A DNA stretch of 39,191 bases from Veillonella sp. KGMB01456 (GTDB lineage Bacteria > Bacillota > Negativicutes > Veillonellales > Veillonellaceae). A program made the position numbers and the translations under genes. Where the stretch lies: assembly GCF_023051165.1 (NCBI RefSeq), contig NZ_JALKIG010000019.1, positions 1 to 39,191 on the forward strand, given 5' to 3'. This document shows, one piece after another, positions 1-7,973 of the stretch. How positions within the stretch are numbered: the first letter of the stretch is position 1; each line of letters opens with the position of its first letter. Under the pieces are notes generated by a model. It did not search any database, was not told the DNA's origin, and saw nothing but the letters and a program-made list of their open reading frames with translations.

Positions 1-30
1 ACCCTTTATCTTTGTCAAAAAAAGATAAAA

Positions 31-67
31 GTGCTACAAACCCAGTATTTATCTAGGTTTGCAGCAC
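31..67. terminator. Hairpin near the left edge
   Basis: Arms GTGCTACAAACC (31-42) and GGTTTGCAGCAC (56-67) pair along 12 positions with one mismatch on the plus strand (a G-U wobble on one strand). The loop is 13 nt and TTTCT follows on the plus strand. It may end transcription of a gene to the left of the window. No coding region is seen in 1-228. Confidence 0.4.
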
Positions 68-72
68 TTTCT

Positions 73-94
73 ACACACACTTTTTGTCCTATAA
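73..94. repeat. 22-bp repeat, copy 1 (inverted copy at 39141-39162)
   Basis: The bases 73-94, which include CACACTTTTTGTCCTATAA, are present as an exact reverse complement at 39141-39162. The flanking bases differ immediately outside the 22-bp match. I saw no third copy in the window. The role is unknown. Confidence 0.7.
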
Positions 95-110
95 CTCAAT
101 TTTTTACCGA

Positions 111-129
111 CCCCCAGTTTAACTGGGGG
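111..129 (+). terminator. GC-rich hairpin followed by TTTT
   Basis: CCCCCAGTT and AACTGGGGG form a near-perfect palindrome followed by TTTT on the plus strand. This is the shape of an intrinsic terminator for a plus-strand gene lying to the left of the window. It lies just beyond the rplT terminator, so the two transcription units are probably convergent. Confidence 0.55.
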
Positions 130-162
130 TTTTGTCATGCCTATTCGGCGTACAAAAAAAAG

Positions 163-199
163 GGTGTAGAATATTCACTTATTTGTGAATCTCTACACC
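163..199 (-). terminator. Terminator of the infC-rpmI-rplT operon
   Basis: GGTGTAGA (163-170) pairs with TCTACACC (192-199), and ATTCAC (173-178) pairs with GTGAAT (185-190). The loop is 6 nt. On the minus strand the stem is followed by TTTTTTTT, about 30 bases after the rplT stop. T-runs on both sides could make it bidirectional. Confidence 0.8.
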
Positions 200-228
200 T
201 TTTTTCTCATATTTCTTATTCGTTTGTC

Positions 229-579
229 TTATGCGTTTTTAGCTACTTCAACGAATTTAGCGAAAGCAACCATATCGTTAACAGCCAAATCAGCTAACAT
301 TTTACGGTCAACTGCAACGCCTGCTTTAGTTAAGCCGGCGATGAAACGGCTGTAGCTCATACCGTTCATGCGGGCAGCCGCATTGATACGGGTAATGAAC
401 AATTTACGGAATTCGCGTTTTTTCGCACGACGGTCACGACGAGCATAGTATAATGCTTTCATTACCGTTTCGTTTGCTTTTTTGAACAAACGACTACGTG
501 TACCGCGATAGCCTTTAGCTAATTTTAAGATTTTTTTATGACGTGCATGAGCAGTTACGCCCTTTTTCACTCTAGCCAT
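229..579 (-). CDS. rplT: 50S ribosomal protein L20
   Basis: This is 116 residues of basic protein starting [19 protein letters not shown], the usual length and N-terminus of bacterial L20. L20 binds 23S rRNA early in large-subunit assembly. In Bacillus it also represses its own operon through the leader RNA; whether that holds here is inference. The ATG at 579 follows GGAGG with 9 bases between. It is the last gene of infC-rpmI-rplT, and the terminator at 163-199 follows its stop. Confidence 0.97.
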   Translation of the reverse strand: MARVKKGVTAHARHKKILKLAKGYRGTRSRLFKKANETVMKALYYARRDRRAKKREFRKLFITRINAAARMNGMSYSRFIAGLTKAGVAVDRKMLADLAVNDMVAFAKFVEVAKNA

Positions 580-614
580 TGTATATTTCCTCCATTATCC
601 AGTAATTTTAACTA

Positions 615-812
615 TTAAGCGTATGGTAAACATTTAGCAACGCGTTTGTAATCGGCTTTGCTAACCAAAGTTGCTTTGCGAAGATTGCGTTTACGAGCCG
701 GGGATTTCTTTTCTAAGATGTGGCTCTTGAAAGCTTTCGCACGTTTGAATTCACCGCTACCGGTCGGTACAAAACGTTTAGCCGCTGCACGGCGAGTTTT
801 AATTTTTGGCAT
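615..812 (-). CDS. rpmI: 50S ribosomal protein L35
   Basis: The 65-residue protein starts [14 protein letters not shown], the standard L35 N-terminus, and is rich in Lys and Arg. L35 is a small structural protein of the large ribosomal subunit. The frame is open up to 830, but the ATG at 812 is chosen because GAGGAGG (821-827) lies 8 bases upstream and because the family starts with MPK. It lies between infC and rplT, with 18 bases to the infC stop, and is cotranscribed with both. Confidence 0.96.
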   Translation of the reverse strand: MPKIKTRRAAAKRFVPTGSGEFKRAKAFKSHILEKKSPARKRNLRKATLVSKADYKRVAKCLPYA

Positions 813-830
813 GATTAGTTTCCTCCTCAA

Positions 831-1343
831 TTATCCTTTTTTTGCTAATATCATCGTCATGTTTCGCCCTTCAAGCTTAGCTGCTTTCTCAACAACTGCC
901 TGTTCTTCCAATTCTTTGGCAAAACGGGTTAATACATTCTGACCCAATTCAGGATGGCTCAATTCTCGGCCACGGAACATGATGGTAACTTTTACTTTGT
1001 TACCTTCTGCTAGGAATTTACTAGCATTCTTCATTTTTACATAGAAGTCATGATCTTCAATATGGGGACGAAGCTTTACTTCTTTTAAAGTAAATGTCTT
1101 CTGTTTCTTTTTAGCTTCTTTTTCGCGCTTCTGTTGCTCATAGCGATATTTACCGTAGTTCATAATTCGACATACCGGCGGCTTACCGTTCGGTGCCACT
1201 TCCACTAAGTCCAATTGATGTTCTTCGGCTAACGCAAGAGCTTCACGAGCCGACATAATACCTAATTGCTCATTATCGGCACTTACCACACGAACTTCAC
1301 GGGCGCGAATCTCTTCATTAATACGCGGCGTATCTTTGCTAAT
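831..1343 (-). CDS. infC: Translation initiation factor IF-3, probable AUU start
   Basis: The product has the IF-3 N-domain motif PRINEEIRAREVRVV, then EQLGIMSAREAL, PPVCRIMNYGKY, a Lys-rich linker and a C-domain with FRGRELSHPELG. IF-3 binds the 30S subunit and checks start codons. No ATG lies near the N-terminus. TTG codons at 1361 and 1358 are open, but GGAGGTG (1356-1350) would then lie inside the gene. That motif is spaced 8 bases before an ATT at 1343, giving a protein beginning M-S-K-D-T-P-R-I-N. An AUU start is the classical infC autoregulation device, since IF-3 discriminates against AUU. A second ATT at 1346 is the alternative. First gene of its operon. Confidence 0.93.
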   Translation of the reverse strand: MSKDTPRINEEIRAREVRVVSADNEQLGIMSAREALALAEEHQLDLVEVAPNGKPPVCRIMNYGKYRYEQQKREKEAKKKQKTFTLKEVKLRPHIEDHDFYVKMKNASKFLAEGNKVKVTIMFRGRELSHPELGQNVLTRFAKELEEQAVVEKAAKLEGRNMTMILAKKG

Positions 1344-1483
1344 AATAGTCACCTCCAACAAATTATTTTCTATAATAAAAAAACGGACGGCATAATGCCA
1401 TCCGTAACTGATAACTAGTTAGATATTCAACCCGTTATTTCGAGACAACAGGTGAGAAGCGGATGGCCTCTACTTCATTCAAC
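1344..1483 (-). promoter_or_regulatory. Leader RNA of infC-rpmI-rplT
   Basis: This is about 140 nt between the inferred transcription start and infC. It contains two mutually exclusive pairings: the terminator stem at 1383-1405, or GCCATCCG (1467-1460) with CGGATGGC (1404-1397). Leaders of this operon in Firmicutes are known to be attenuated, in Bacillus by L20. The alternative stems are read from the sequence; the effector here is not known. Confidence 0.65.
1383..1405 (-). terminator. Attenuator hairpin in the infC leader
   Basis: On the minus strand ACGGATGGCA and TGCCGTCCGT form a 10-bp stem (one G-U) with a 3-nt loop, followed by TTTTTT. It lies about 40 bases before the infC start, so it is an in-leader terminator. 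A competing partner, GCCATCCG (minus strand, 1467-1460), is an exact 8-base complement of the CGGATGGC in this stem and could act as antiterminator. Confidence 0.8.
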
Positions 1484-1489
1484 TTCATT

Positions 1490-1518
1490 ATGATAACAAA
1501 TCTAAAAGATCTTGTCAA
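1490..1518 (-). promoter_or_regulatory. Sigma-A type promoter of the infC operon
   Basis: On the minus strand TTGACA (1518-1513) and TATCAT (1495-1490) are separated by exactly 17 bases. A transcript from here would start near 1483 and run through the attenuating leader. The stretch 1519-1659 beyond it holds no gene. It has only a weak imperfect hairpin around 1568-1605 that might end the upstream sugar operon. Confidence 0.75.
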
Positions 1519-1659
1519 CCACTATTTGCTCTTTTATTTCGTTAACTTTGATAGTATATCATAGTTTGAGCGTTCAGTCAAAGCATCTGCTACAGACTAA
1601 AATGCTCAACTAACTATAATTACTAAGGCAATCTTTGCTTAAATTTATACCTTTATCGG

Positions 1660-2700
1660 CTACTTCACTGAGTAATATTCTTTGTACCATGCCACGAATT
1701 TCCCTAATCCCTCTTCAATCGTAGTTTCCGGCTTAAAGTCAAAATCCCTTTCCAATTCACTTACATCGGCATAGGTCTGATACACATCGCCCGGCTGCAT
1801 CGGTAAAAATTCTTTTTCAGCCGTCTTCCCTAATTGCTGTTCCAAGACTTCGATAAAATGCATAAGCTGTTCCGGTTTATTATTGCCAATGTTATACACC
1901 TTATAAGCATCCCCTGCTTCATTTTTAGCCGGCGGATTACATAGCATCCGTTCAATCCCTGCCACAATATCGTCAACATAGGTAAAGTCGCGATACATAT
2001 CACCCTTATTGTAGATCTGAATCGGCGTTCCGCTCATAATCTTGTTGGTGAATTTGAAGTAGGCCATGTCAGGACGACCATATGGACCATATACGGTAAA
2101 GAATCGTAAGCCCGTAGTCGGAATGCCATACAAATGGCTGTATGTATAGGCCATGAGCTCGTTAGATTTCTTTGTGGCCGCATATAGACTGATTGGATGG
2201 TCCACATTATCCGTTGTGGCAAATGGTGTCTTCTGCTGATTGCCGTATACCGAGGAACTGGAGGCGAACAACAGATGCTCTACCGGACTATGACGACAGG
2301 CTTCCAAAATATTGAAGAAACCCATCATATTCGATTCCATATAGGCTCGCGGATTGTCGATGCTATAGCGAACCCCCGCTTGAGCCGCCAAATTAACTAC
2401 AATATCCGGTTTGAAGTTTTCAAAAAGACCGTTAACAGCCACTTCATCGGCTAGGTTCCCCTTTACAAAGGTAAACTTTGAATATGCCTTCAGAATCTCT
2501 AAACGACTTTCTTTTAACGACACATCATAGTAATCGTTCAGATTGTCAAAACCTAATATCGTAGCCCCTTTATCGAGGAGCAATTTTACCAAATGAAAAC
2601 CGATAAATCCGGCCGCCCCGGTAATAAGAACTTTTTTAGTTATATCAAATTCTTTATAGGAAGCCATTATTGCCCCACAATCCCTTCTCAAACCACTCAT
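1660..2700 (-). CDS. NAD-dependent epimerase, UDP-glucuronate 4-epimerase-like
   Basis: This is an extended short-chain dehydrogenase/reductase of about 346 residues. It has the NAD motif TGAAGFIG near the N-terminus, a catalytic SSSVYG serine region and the YAATKK (YxxxK) pair. FFTVYGPYGRPDMAYFKF is typical of UDP-glucuronate/UDP-glucose epimerases of the CapI/LpsL group. It would interconvert UDP-glucuronate and UDP-galacturonate for surface polysaccharide. It directly follows ugd, whose product is UDP-glucuronate, which supports this substrate. The start is uncertain: an ATG at 2667, giving MASYKEFD, also fits. UDP-glucose 4-epimerase or dTDP-glucose dehydratase are less likely alternatives. 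Confidence 0.85.
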   Translation of the reverse strand: MSGLRRDCGAIMASYKEFDITKKVLITGAAGFIGFHLVKLLLDKGATILGFDNLNDYYDVSLKESRLEILKAYSKFTFVKGNLADEVAVNGLFENFKPDIVVNLAAQAGVRYSIDNPRAYMESNMMGFFNILEACRHSPVEHLLFASSSSVYGNQQKTPFATTDNVDHPISLYAATKKSNELMAYTYSHLYGIPTTGLRFFTVYGPYGRPDMAYFKFTNKIMSGTPIQIYNKGDMYRDFTYVDDIVAGIERMLCNPPAKNEAGDAYKVYNIGNNKPEQLMHFIEVLEQQLGKTAEKEFLPMQPGDVYQTYADVSELERDFDFKPETTIEEGLGKFVAWYKEYYSVK

Positions 2701-2753
2701 TATTACTGAGCAAAATTTCCATTTAATTTACTAAATAATATGCTCCGTTCTAA

Positions 2754-3920
2754 TTAATCTCTGTCAAATAAATCTCGCGTATAAACCTTATCTTGCACAT
2801 CCGCCAAATCATCAGACCAACGGTTTGTAATGATAACATCGCTCATGGCTTTGAATTCAGCCAAATCACGAATAACGCGCGAACGGAAGAAGTCATCAGC
2901 TTCTAATGTTGGTTCATACACAACAACTTCAATACCTTTCGCTTTAATGCGCTTCATAACCCCTTGAATAGCCGAAGCCCGGAAGTTATCAGAGTCGCTT
3001 TTCATCGTCAAACGATATACGCCAACAATTTTCGGTTGCCGCTCAATAATCATATCGGCGATATGGTCCTTACGCGTGCGGTTAGCTTCTACGATAGCCG
3101 ACACCAAGTTCTGAGGCACATCATGATAGTTAGCCAATAATTGCTTCGTATCTTTCGGCAAGCAGTAACCACCGTAACCGAAGGACGGATTATTATAGAA
3201 ATCACCGATACGCGAATCTAAGCATACGCCCTTAATAATTTCAGCTATATTTAAATTGCGCATTTCCGCATAGGAATCAAGTTCATTGAAGTAAGCTACG
3301 CGTAATGCCAAATACGTGTTGGCAAATAATTTAATTGCTTCCGCTTCGGTAGAACCGGTAAAGATAATCGGAATATCCTTTTTAACGGCCCCTTCAGCCA
3401 ATAAATTGGCAAAGACCTTAGCTCGATCTGACCGTTCGCCCACAACGATGCGAGACGGATATAAATTATCATGCAAAGCCTTGCCTTCACGCAAGAATTC
3501 AGGCGAGAAAATAATATTTTCTGTGTTATATTTTTCGCGCATCTGAGCCGTATAACCAACCGGAATCGTTGATTTGATAATCATAATGGCGTCCGGATTA
3601 ATATTCAATACCTCTTCAATAACAGCTTCTACGGACGATGTATCAAAGAAGTTTTTCTTCGGATCATAATTAGTCGGCGTGGAAATGAGGATGTAGTCGG
3701 CACCCACGAACGCTTCTTTAGCATCCAGAGTTGCTTTAAAGTTAATATCATCACGTTGCAAAAATGCGGATATATCCGCATCAACAATCGGTGACTGCCC
3801 TTTATTCAGCATGTCTACTTTTTCGGGAATAATATCCAACGCCACCACTTCATGATGCTGTGCCAGCAATAAGCCGTTGGATAAACCTACATAACCGGTC
3901 CCGGCAATTGCAATTTTCAT
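2754..3920 (-). CDS. ugd: UDP-glucose 6-dehydrogenase
   Basis: The 388-residue protein matches the short UDP-glucose dehydrogenase class in length. It starts [20 protein letters not shown] (Rossmann NAD motif GxGxxG) and contains the catalytic-cysteine motif [15 protein letters not shown]. It oxidises UDP-glucose to UDP-glucuronate using two NAD+, in the cytoplasm. The frame is open to a GTG at 3929, but the ATG at 3920 is preferred because AGGAG lies 8 bases upstream of it. It lies between the glycosyltransferases and the epimerase and feeds the latter. The gap to the epimerase is 53 bases. Confidence 0.95.
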   Translation of the reverse strand: MKIAIAGTGYVGLSNGLLLAQHHEVVALDIIPEKVDMLNKGQSPIVDADISAFLQRDDINFKATLDAKEAFVGADYILISTPTNYDPKKNFFDTSSVEAVIEEVLNINPDAIMIIKSTIPVGYTAQMREKYNTENIIFSPEFLREGKALHDNLYPSRIVVGERSDRAKVFANLLAEGAVKKDIPIIFTGSTEAEAIKLFANTYLALRVAYFNELDSYAEMRNLNIAEIIKGVCLDSRIGDFYNNPSFGYGGYCLPKDTKQLLANYHDVPQNLVSAIVEANRTRKDHIADMIIERQPKIVGVYRLTMKSDSDNFRASAIQGVMKRIKAKGIEVVVYEPTLEADDFFRSRVIRDLAEFKAMSDVIITNRWSDDLADVQDKVYTRDLFDRD

Positions 3921-4002
3921 CTTCGCCACTCCTAATAATCAAATACTTCAAACATTCAATTGCTGCCTAACTTTAATAATTAAGCTGCTAATCTTTATTC
4001 AC

Positions 4003-5016
4003 CTAATTCTTCTTGTTGCCGCCCAATTTATAAATCACACGCAACACACTGTACCAGAAAATACCTTGCAAGAATTTACCGTAATGGCCCTGCTTTTTCT
4101 GGTAGTCGCCCCATTGCTGGAAATCATGGTAGTTTTCCGGCTTTTTCACCGGCAAGACATGCGCAATCGTCTCCCATGGTGCCAAGGCATTATATTTACG
4201 CCACAAAGCATCAATATCGGTCAACACCATTTGCCAAGGTTTGCGACGACCCGTCCAATGAGCAATAACCGGTTTGCCGTCAAATTCAGCAGCACCGCCG
4301 TACGCATTAAAAGCAGCCGGCAAGAAATATAAATCACCATCAAATACTAAATTCAACACGTCCTGGCTTTGCCCTTTGAAACGACTAGGCGGTTCATTCT
4401 GATACGCAAAGGCCTTTTCGGTGATTTGGTCTATTTCCCATTGGGTAATATCTATAACCATAACGCCATCGTTAAAATATTTACCGGACTTTAACTTCAA
4501 ATGACCGGCTCGATACGCAACGGATTCCGGTGTTTCCGAAACAGCACCCATAGCCTTGCCCTGCAAATCCATGTTCCATAATTCAGTAAGCGAATCGCAC
4601 ACCATGGTGTCCGCATCAAGATAAATAAACTTATCGCTGTATTCCTTAATGACTTTAGGCATATAAATTCGGGCATAGGTAATTCTGGAAAAACGCGCCA
4701 CTTTAATATGGAAGTCGTTAAACGGCGTCATGTCGAGCAAGTACACAATGCAATGACATTGCCACTGTTTGGCCATTTCTTCGATTTTTGCCAAATTTTC
4801 CGGACTGTAACCGTCCACAAAAATATGAACCACAAAGTTTTTATCTTTGTTATTTTCCAGTACCGACACAACCGAAACGCCCATGATATGAATGAACCCG
4901 TCATTGACATTATAGGCGATGTGGTAAGCACCTTCATCCGTGCTCGAGTAGTTAAAATCTATTCGCTCTTTTATGAAATTTTTTATTTGAAAAAAATCTT
5001 TTGAAAATGTTTTCAT
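4003..5016 (-). CDS. Glycosyltransferase family 8, lipopolysaccharide type
   Basis: The fold is GT8 (GT-A). It has an N-terminal AYNVNDGFIHIMGVSVVSVL sugar-nucleotide region, the metal-binding DxD in KFIYLDADTMV, FNDGVMVIDI, a QDVLN motif and the C-terminal HWTGRRKPW signature. It resembles RfaJ/WaaJ-type enzymes that add glucose or galactose to lipopolysaccharide core. An N-terminal extension of about 30 residues precedes the catalytic domain. The frame is open to a GTG at 5028, but AGGTGG is spaced 8 bases before the ATG at 5016. It starts 4 bases after the stop of a second GT8 gene, so the two are translated together. The acceptor sugar cannot be told. Confidence 0.88.
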   Translation of the reverse strand: MKTFSKDFFQIKNFIKERIDFNYSSTDEGAYHIAYNVNDGFIHIMGVSVVSVLENNKDKNFVVHIFVDGYSPENLAKIEEMAKQWQCHCIVYLLDMTPFNDFHIKVARFSRITYARIYMPKVIKEYSDKFIYLDADTMVCDSLTELWNMDLQGKAMGAVSETPESVAYRAGHLKLKSGKYFNDGVMVIDITQWEIDQITEKAFAYQNEPPSRFKGQSQDVLNLVFDGDLYFLPAAFNAYGGAAEFDGKPVIAHWTGRRKPWQMVLTDIDALWRKYNALAPWETIAHVLPVKKPENYHDFQQWGDYQKKQGHYGKFLQGIFWYSVLRVIYKLGGNKKN

Positions 5017-5020
5017 CTGT

Positions 5021-5953
5021 TTATCCACCTATAGCTTGCCAAAATTTTGCCCAATGAATTCGCATAAGCTGTCTTGCAAGGGATTTTCCGTGCATATCTT
5101 TACTCAGTTGTGGCATAACCGCATCATTAAAACGAGTTTCTTTTAACGCCTCATAATATATGCCGTTAAATGCTTTTTCATAGGTAAATTCCCACGGTTT
5201 ATAGCGCCCCGCCCAGTGTATTACGGCCGGGCTTTTCAAGGCCTCAATGGCCTTTTTACGCCACTTGGCACTACATAGAATTTTTAGTGGCAACGAGAAC
5301 ACCGGCGGTATAACATTCCAACGGAGCGGCAATTCCTGCCAATCATTTTTAAACACTTTATTCAAACCGTCCTGGTCGTGGTGACGAAATTGATTCGACG
5401 TAATCTCAGCTAGTACTGCATTGCCATAATTTTTGACGCGCCACTGAGACACATCAATGACCATCATACCGGAATTAAAGTAGTCATCTAACTCATGTAA
5501 GCCGATAGATGCATGTTTTTCACGACGACTACGTTTGGATGACATAATACCTAAATCAACCGTCGCTCCCACCGGATGACCGCCCAATGACAGCTGCCAA
5601 AGTTCGGCCACATCACCGGTCACAACTAAATCCGTATCAAAGTAAATCGCCTTCTCAACATGGTCGGGCAACAATTCCGGAATCATTAAACGTAAATAAG
5701 CCGCTTTACTGATGTGACCGCTGGTAAAGCCTTCGATGGCGTCACCGTCCACGGCTATCAGCTGTACTCGGCCTTTTAAATCGTTAACCGTGTCTTTAAT
5801 TTTCTGTTGCTTCGTTTCACTTATACCATCACTTAAGATATACAATGAAACTCGTTGCGGCTCAGTCGTATGAAGTAAGATAGAAGCCGCCGTTACGGCC
5901 GCGTGCTGTGCATAATTATCATCAGCCGCCAATACTATAACTATATCATCCAT
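5021..5953 (-). CDS. Glycosyltransferase family 8, second paralogue
   Basis: The 310-residue GT8 protein starts MDDIVIVLAADDNYAQHAAV. It has DTD in AIYFDTDLVV as the metal-binding DxD, FNSGMMVIDVSQW, HDQDGLNKVF and the C-terminal signature IHWAGRYKPWEF. It probably transfers a hexose from a UDP-sugar to lipopolysaccharide or capsule on the cytoplasmic face of the inner membrane. It is a diverged paralogue of the next gene downstream. It starts 2 bases after the stop of the GT2 gene, with AAAGGG 9 bases before the ATG. Donor and linkage are unknown. Confidence 0.88.
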   Translation of the reverse strand: MDDIVIVLAADDNYAQHAAVTAASILLHTTEPQRVSLYILSDGISETKQQKIKDTVNDLKGRVQLIAVDGDAIEGFTSGHISKAAYLRLMIPELLPDHVEKAIYFDTDLVVTGDVAELWQLSLGGHPVGATVDLGIMSSKRSRREKHASIGLHELDDYFNSGMMVIDVSQWRVKNYGNAVLAEITSNQFRHHDQDGLNKVFKNDWQELPLRWNVIPPVFSLPLKILCSAKWRKKAIEALKSPAVIHWAGRYKPWEFTYEKAFNGIYYEALKETRFNDAVMPQLSKDMHGKSLARQLMRIHWAKFWQAIGG

Positions 5954-5955
5954 GC

Positions 5956-6714
5956 TTATTTACCCTTTTCCCGTTGCTGCAATTCATGCAATTTTACATA
6001 TTTCAGCATGGTATAAAATGCGTGCTGATAGGAAGAAAACACGCCCATCCAGCCATCTAAAAAAGCACCTTTTAAAAGTAAAGCTCGCAAGCCGCCAACA
6101 AAGGAGTGCGAAAATGCTTTTCCCAGTGTAATACGCTTGCCTTTAGAATACTGCTCTTCAGCCCAAATTGTCGTATAATGATCGGCCTTTTGAAGCCAAT
6201 GATGCCAGCTTTCATAGGAGTAGTGATCTAAAGCACCTTTTAGTATCGATTTTTGCAAATTCGTTTCCGGATGCTCATGCACTTTGCCTACCCAGGTAAC
6301 CGCTTCGCGGGGAAATAATCGATAAACGATGTCCGGTGCAAAAATGCCATGTTTAAACCGATGGCCGTTAAAGATAACTTCGCGTTTTAAACCATATTCG
6401 CCCACACGGTTCTCCACAACAATGTAGCGAATTTCTCGGCACATTGTTTCATCCATGCGTTCATCCGCATCCAAATACAACACCCAGTCAGCCGAGGTTT
6501 GTTCTAAGGCGAAGTTTCGCTGCGCCGCAAAATCATCATCCCAGGCGCGATAACGAACTATTGCCCCGTTTTTTTCGGCAATGGCTACTGTATTGTCCGT
6601 ACTACCGGAGTCGATAATGAGTACTTCATCCGCACATTGCTTCACATTCTGAATGGCTGCTTCGATATGTTTTTCTTCATTTTTTGTCAAAATAATGACG
6701 GCTAGTGAACTCAC
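5956..6714 (-). CDS. Glycosyltransferase family 2, WaaE/KdtX-like
   Basis: This is a 252-residue GT2 enzyme. The N-terminus MSSLAVIILTKNEEKHIEAA and DEVLIIDSGSTDNT bind the nucleotide sugar. The metal site is YLDADERMDE, and FKHGIFAPDIVYRLFPR and GKVHEHPE follow. These match the WaaE/KdtX group, known to add glucose to the inner core of lipopolysaccharide. The start is a GTG at 6714 with GGAGG 7 bases upstream. It is the first glycosyltransferase of the cluster and follows the HutP-like gene by about 64 bases. The core-glucosyltransferase role is inferred from family resemblance. Confidence 0.85.
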   Translation of the reverse strand: MSSLAVIILTKNEEKHIEAAIQNVKQCADEVLIIDSGSTDNTVAIAEKNGAIVRYRAWDDDFAAQRNFALEQTSADWVLYLDADERMDETMCREIRYIVVENRVGEYGLKREVIFNGHRFKHGIFAPDIVYRLFPREAVTWVGKVHEHPETNLQKSILKGALDHYSYESWHHWLQKADHYTTIWAEEQYSKGKRITLGKAFSHSFVGGLRALLLKGAFLDGWMGVFSSYQHAFYTMLKYVKLHELQQREKGK

Positions 6715-6778
6715 TGATTCGCCTCCAATTACTCCATACTGTACTAGTTGATCCCTATTTATTGCAACTGATTAAAAT

Positions 6779-7231
6779 CTATTCTCCCGCGCTCTTTTGT
6801 CCTACTTCGTCTTCTCTAGCCGGCAAGCTTCTATGAGCAATGGCCACAGCGATTTCGTTCAAATGCAAAATACCGACGCCTACATAAATGGCCACGCTGA
6901 TGTGTTCACGATAACGGGCAATGCCGATTTTACCGCCCACATTGAGGCCAATGGCCTTACGTTTGAGTTGTTCCAACGCTTCTTGGGTAGCCCCGATAAC
7001 GGCTCCTTCGCCGATGTGATTATCGGCTACTACTTTTTGACGCTGAGCTGCTACGACGGCATGTTCTATAATTTTAGGAATGGACTGTACGAATTGACCG
7101 CCAAAGTCAACCGCTACGGAGCGAATTCCTTTTTCTTGTAATTCTTTACGTAATTCTTGTTCTTTTTGACGCGATTCTGTAATCGCCAACTGCAATGCTG
7201 CCCGTCCTACCGCAATACTGTTATATTCCAT
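6779..7231 (-). CDS. HutP family protein lacking two ligand-binding histidines
   Basis: The 150-residue protein ends with EHISVAIYVGVGILHLNE followed by IAVAIAHR. This lines up with the C-terminal part of HutP (as I recall it, WIAVSLYGTIG...EHE...GVGINH). GAVIGATQEAL matches the HutP helix HALYHATMEAL. HutP is a histidine- and Mg2+-dependent RNA-binding antiterminator. The two helix histidines of HutP are glycines here, while one C-terminal histidine is kept, so the ligand response may be lost or changed. The ATG at 7231 is chosen because AAGG lies 8 bases upstream; the GTG at 7240 falls inside the binding site. It precedes the sugar operon and its promoter overlaps a palindrome. The family call rests on memory of HutP. 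Confidence 0.62.
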   Translation of the reverse strand: MEYNSIAVGRAALQLAITESRQKEQELRKELQEKGIRSVAVDFGGQFVQSIPKIIEHAVVAAQRQKVVADNHIGEGAVIGATQEALEQLKRKAIGLNVGGKIGIARYREHISVAIYVGVGILHLNEIAVAIAHRSLPAREDEVGQKSAGE

Positions 7232-7276
7232 GATAGTCACCTTCCTACCAATCTACCAATTTATCTCTATCTTAAT

Positions 7277-7306
7277 ATTATATCACCGGTTGAAGATATT
7301 CTCCAA
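7277..7306 (-). promoter_or_regulatory. Promoter of the HutP-like gene, overlapped by a palindrome
   Basis: On the minus strand TTGGAG (7306-7301) and TATAAT (7282-7277) are 18 bases apart. The palindrome at 7280-7316 covers the -35 box and reaches the -10 box, which suggests an operator. The promoter lies between the defence-like pair and the HutP-like gene. Confidence 0.5.
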
Positions 7307-7316
7307 CCGGTGATAT
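7280..7316. repeat. 13-bp inverted repeat between TOPRIM-like and hutP-like genes
   Basis: TATCACCGGTTG (7281-7292) and CAACCGGTGATA (7304-7315) are perfect reverse complements, extended by one A-T pair. The loop is 11 nt. There is no U-tract on either side, so it is not a standard terminator, though it could protect or end the upstream transcript. Its overlap with a -35/-10 pair favours an operator. Confidence 0.6.
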
Positions 7317-7359
7317 TGAAAGTCTATTTCTATGTTATTTAAAATCATAAAATTCAAAT

Positions 7360-7971
7360 TTAATTCAATTTATCTTGTTGCATCTTTTGAATATAAGGGA
7401 GCAAATTAACTAGATTACTCTGCTTATTCTGCAAGTTTTCAGGGGCTATTGAGTACTTATCTTTATGACTCATTTTATTATAATACAGTCTATTATTAGT
7501 GATTGATTGACATCCTAACCAATAGCTGCCATGATTTTTACTAATAAAATCAGCAACTTTATTTCCTTTTTTATAATCCATAGCACTTAAATCATCACTA
7601 GTAAGGTTTGGCCTTCCAATACAACACGCTACCCAATATTCAATTTCAGGGCCGGTCAAAAAAATAGTATTCATATTCGATAAAATATTCACCTTTTTTA
7701 TCATTTCATTTAACAATCTTCTCGCCGATTCATCATTTTGAGCTTTGTCCAAATCCGCAACAATAAAGAATATCGGATATAAATCCTTGTTGCGTTCTAC
7801 ATAATTGGTAAACTTACCATAGCCACCACCATCAATACTTTTAACAGTAATGTACTTATAATCTTTTAAAACGTCTTTTAAAATTGATTCTTCACTTGGA
7901 CCCTCACAAGCAATATGAATTTTTAAATGACTCGATTGAATTATATTGCGTTTTCTCCGCTTATACCCCAC
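7360..7971 (-). CDS. TOPRIM/RloB-like protein, second gene of an ATPase pair
   Basis: This is 203 residues. The N-terminus is basic, then KIHIACEGPSEESIL gives the TOPRIM-type acidic glycine motif (E23-G24, E27/E28). IFFIVADLDKAQND supplies the D-x-D pair at 73 and 75. Such small TOPRIM-like proteins (RloB, AbiL, OLD-associated) pair with AAA ATPases and are thought to be the nuclease arm of phage-defence or abortive-infection systems. The GTG start at 7971 has GAGG 7 bases upstream and lies 2 bases after the ATPase stop, so the two are coupled. The sequence is more AT-rich than neighbouring genes, which suggests transfer. The exact family (RloB, DUF4435 or other) is unsettled and nuclease activity is inferred. 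Confidence 0.65.
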   Translation of the reverse strand: MGYKRRKRNIIQSSHLKIHIACEGPSEESILKDVLKDYKYITVKSIDGGGYGKFTNYVERNKDLYPIFFIVADLDKAQNDESARRLLNEMIKKVNILSNMNTIFLTGPEIEYWVACCIGRPNLTSDDLSAMDYKKGNKVADFISKNHGSYWLGCQSITNNRLYYNKMSHKDKYSIAPENLQNKQSNLVNLLPYIQKMQQDKLN

Positions 7972-7973
7972 TT

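Noticed and set aside
8-31. Extra terminator from GATAAA-type sequence at the left edge
   Set aside because: TATCTTTGTCAAAAAAAGATA pairs over only a few A-T bases and its context is cut by the window edge.
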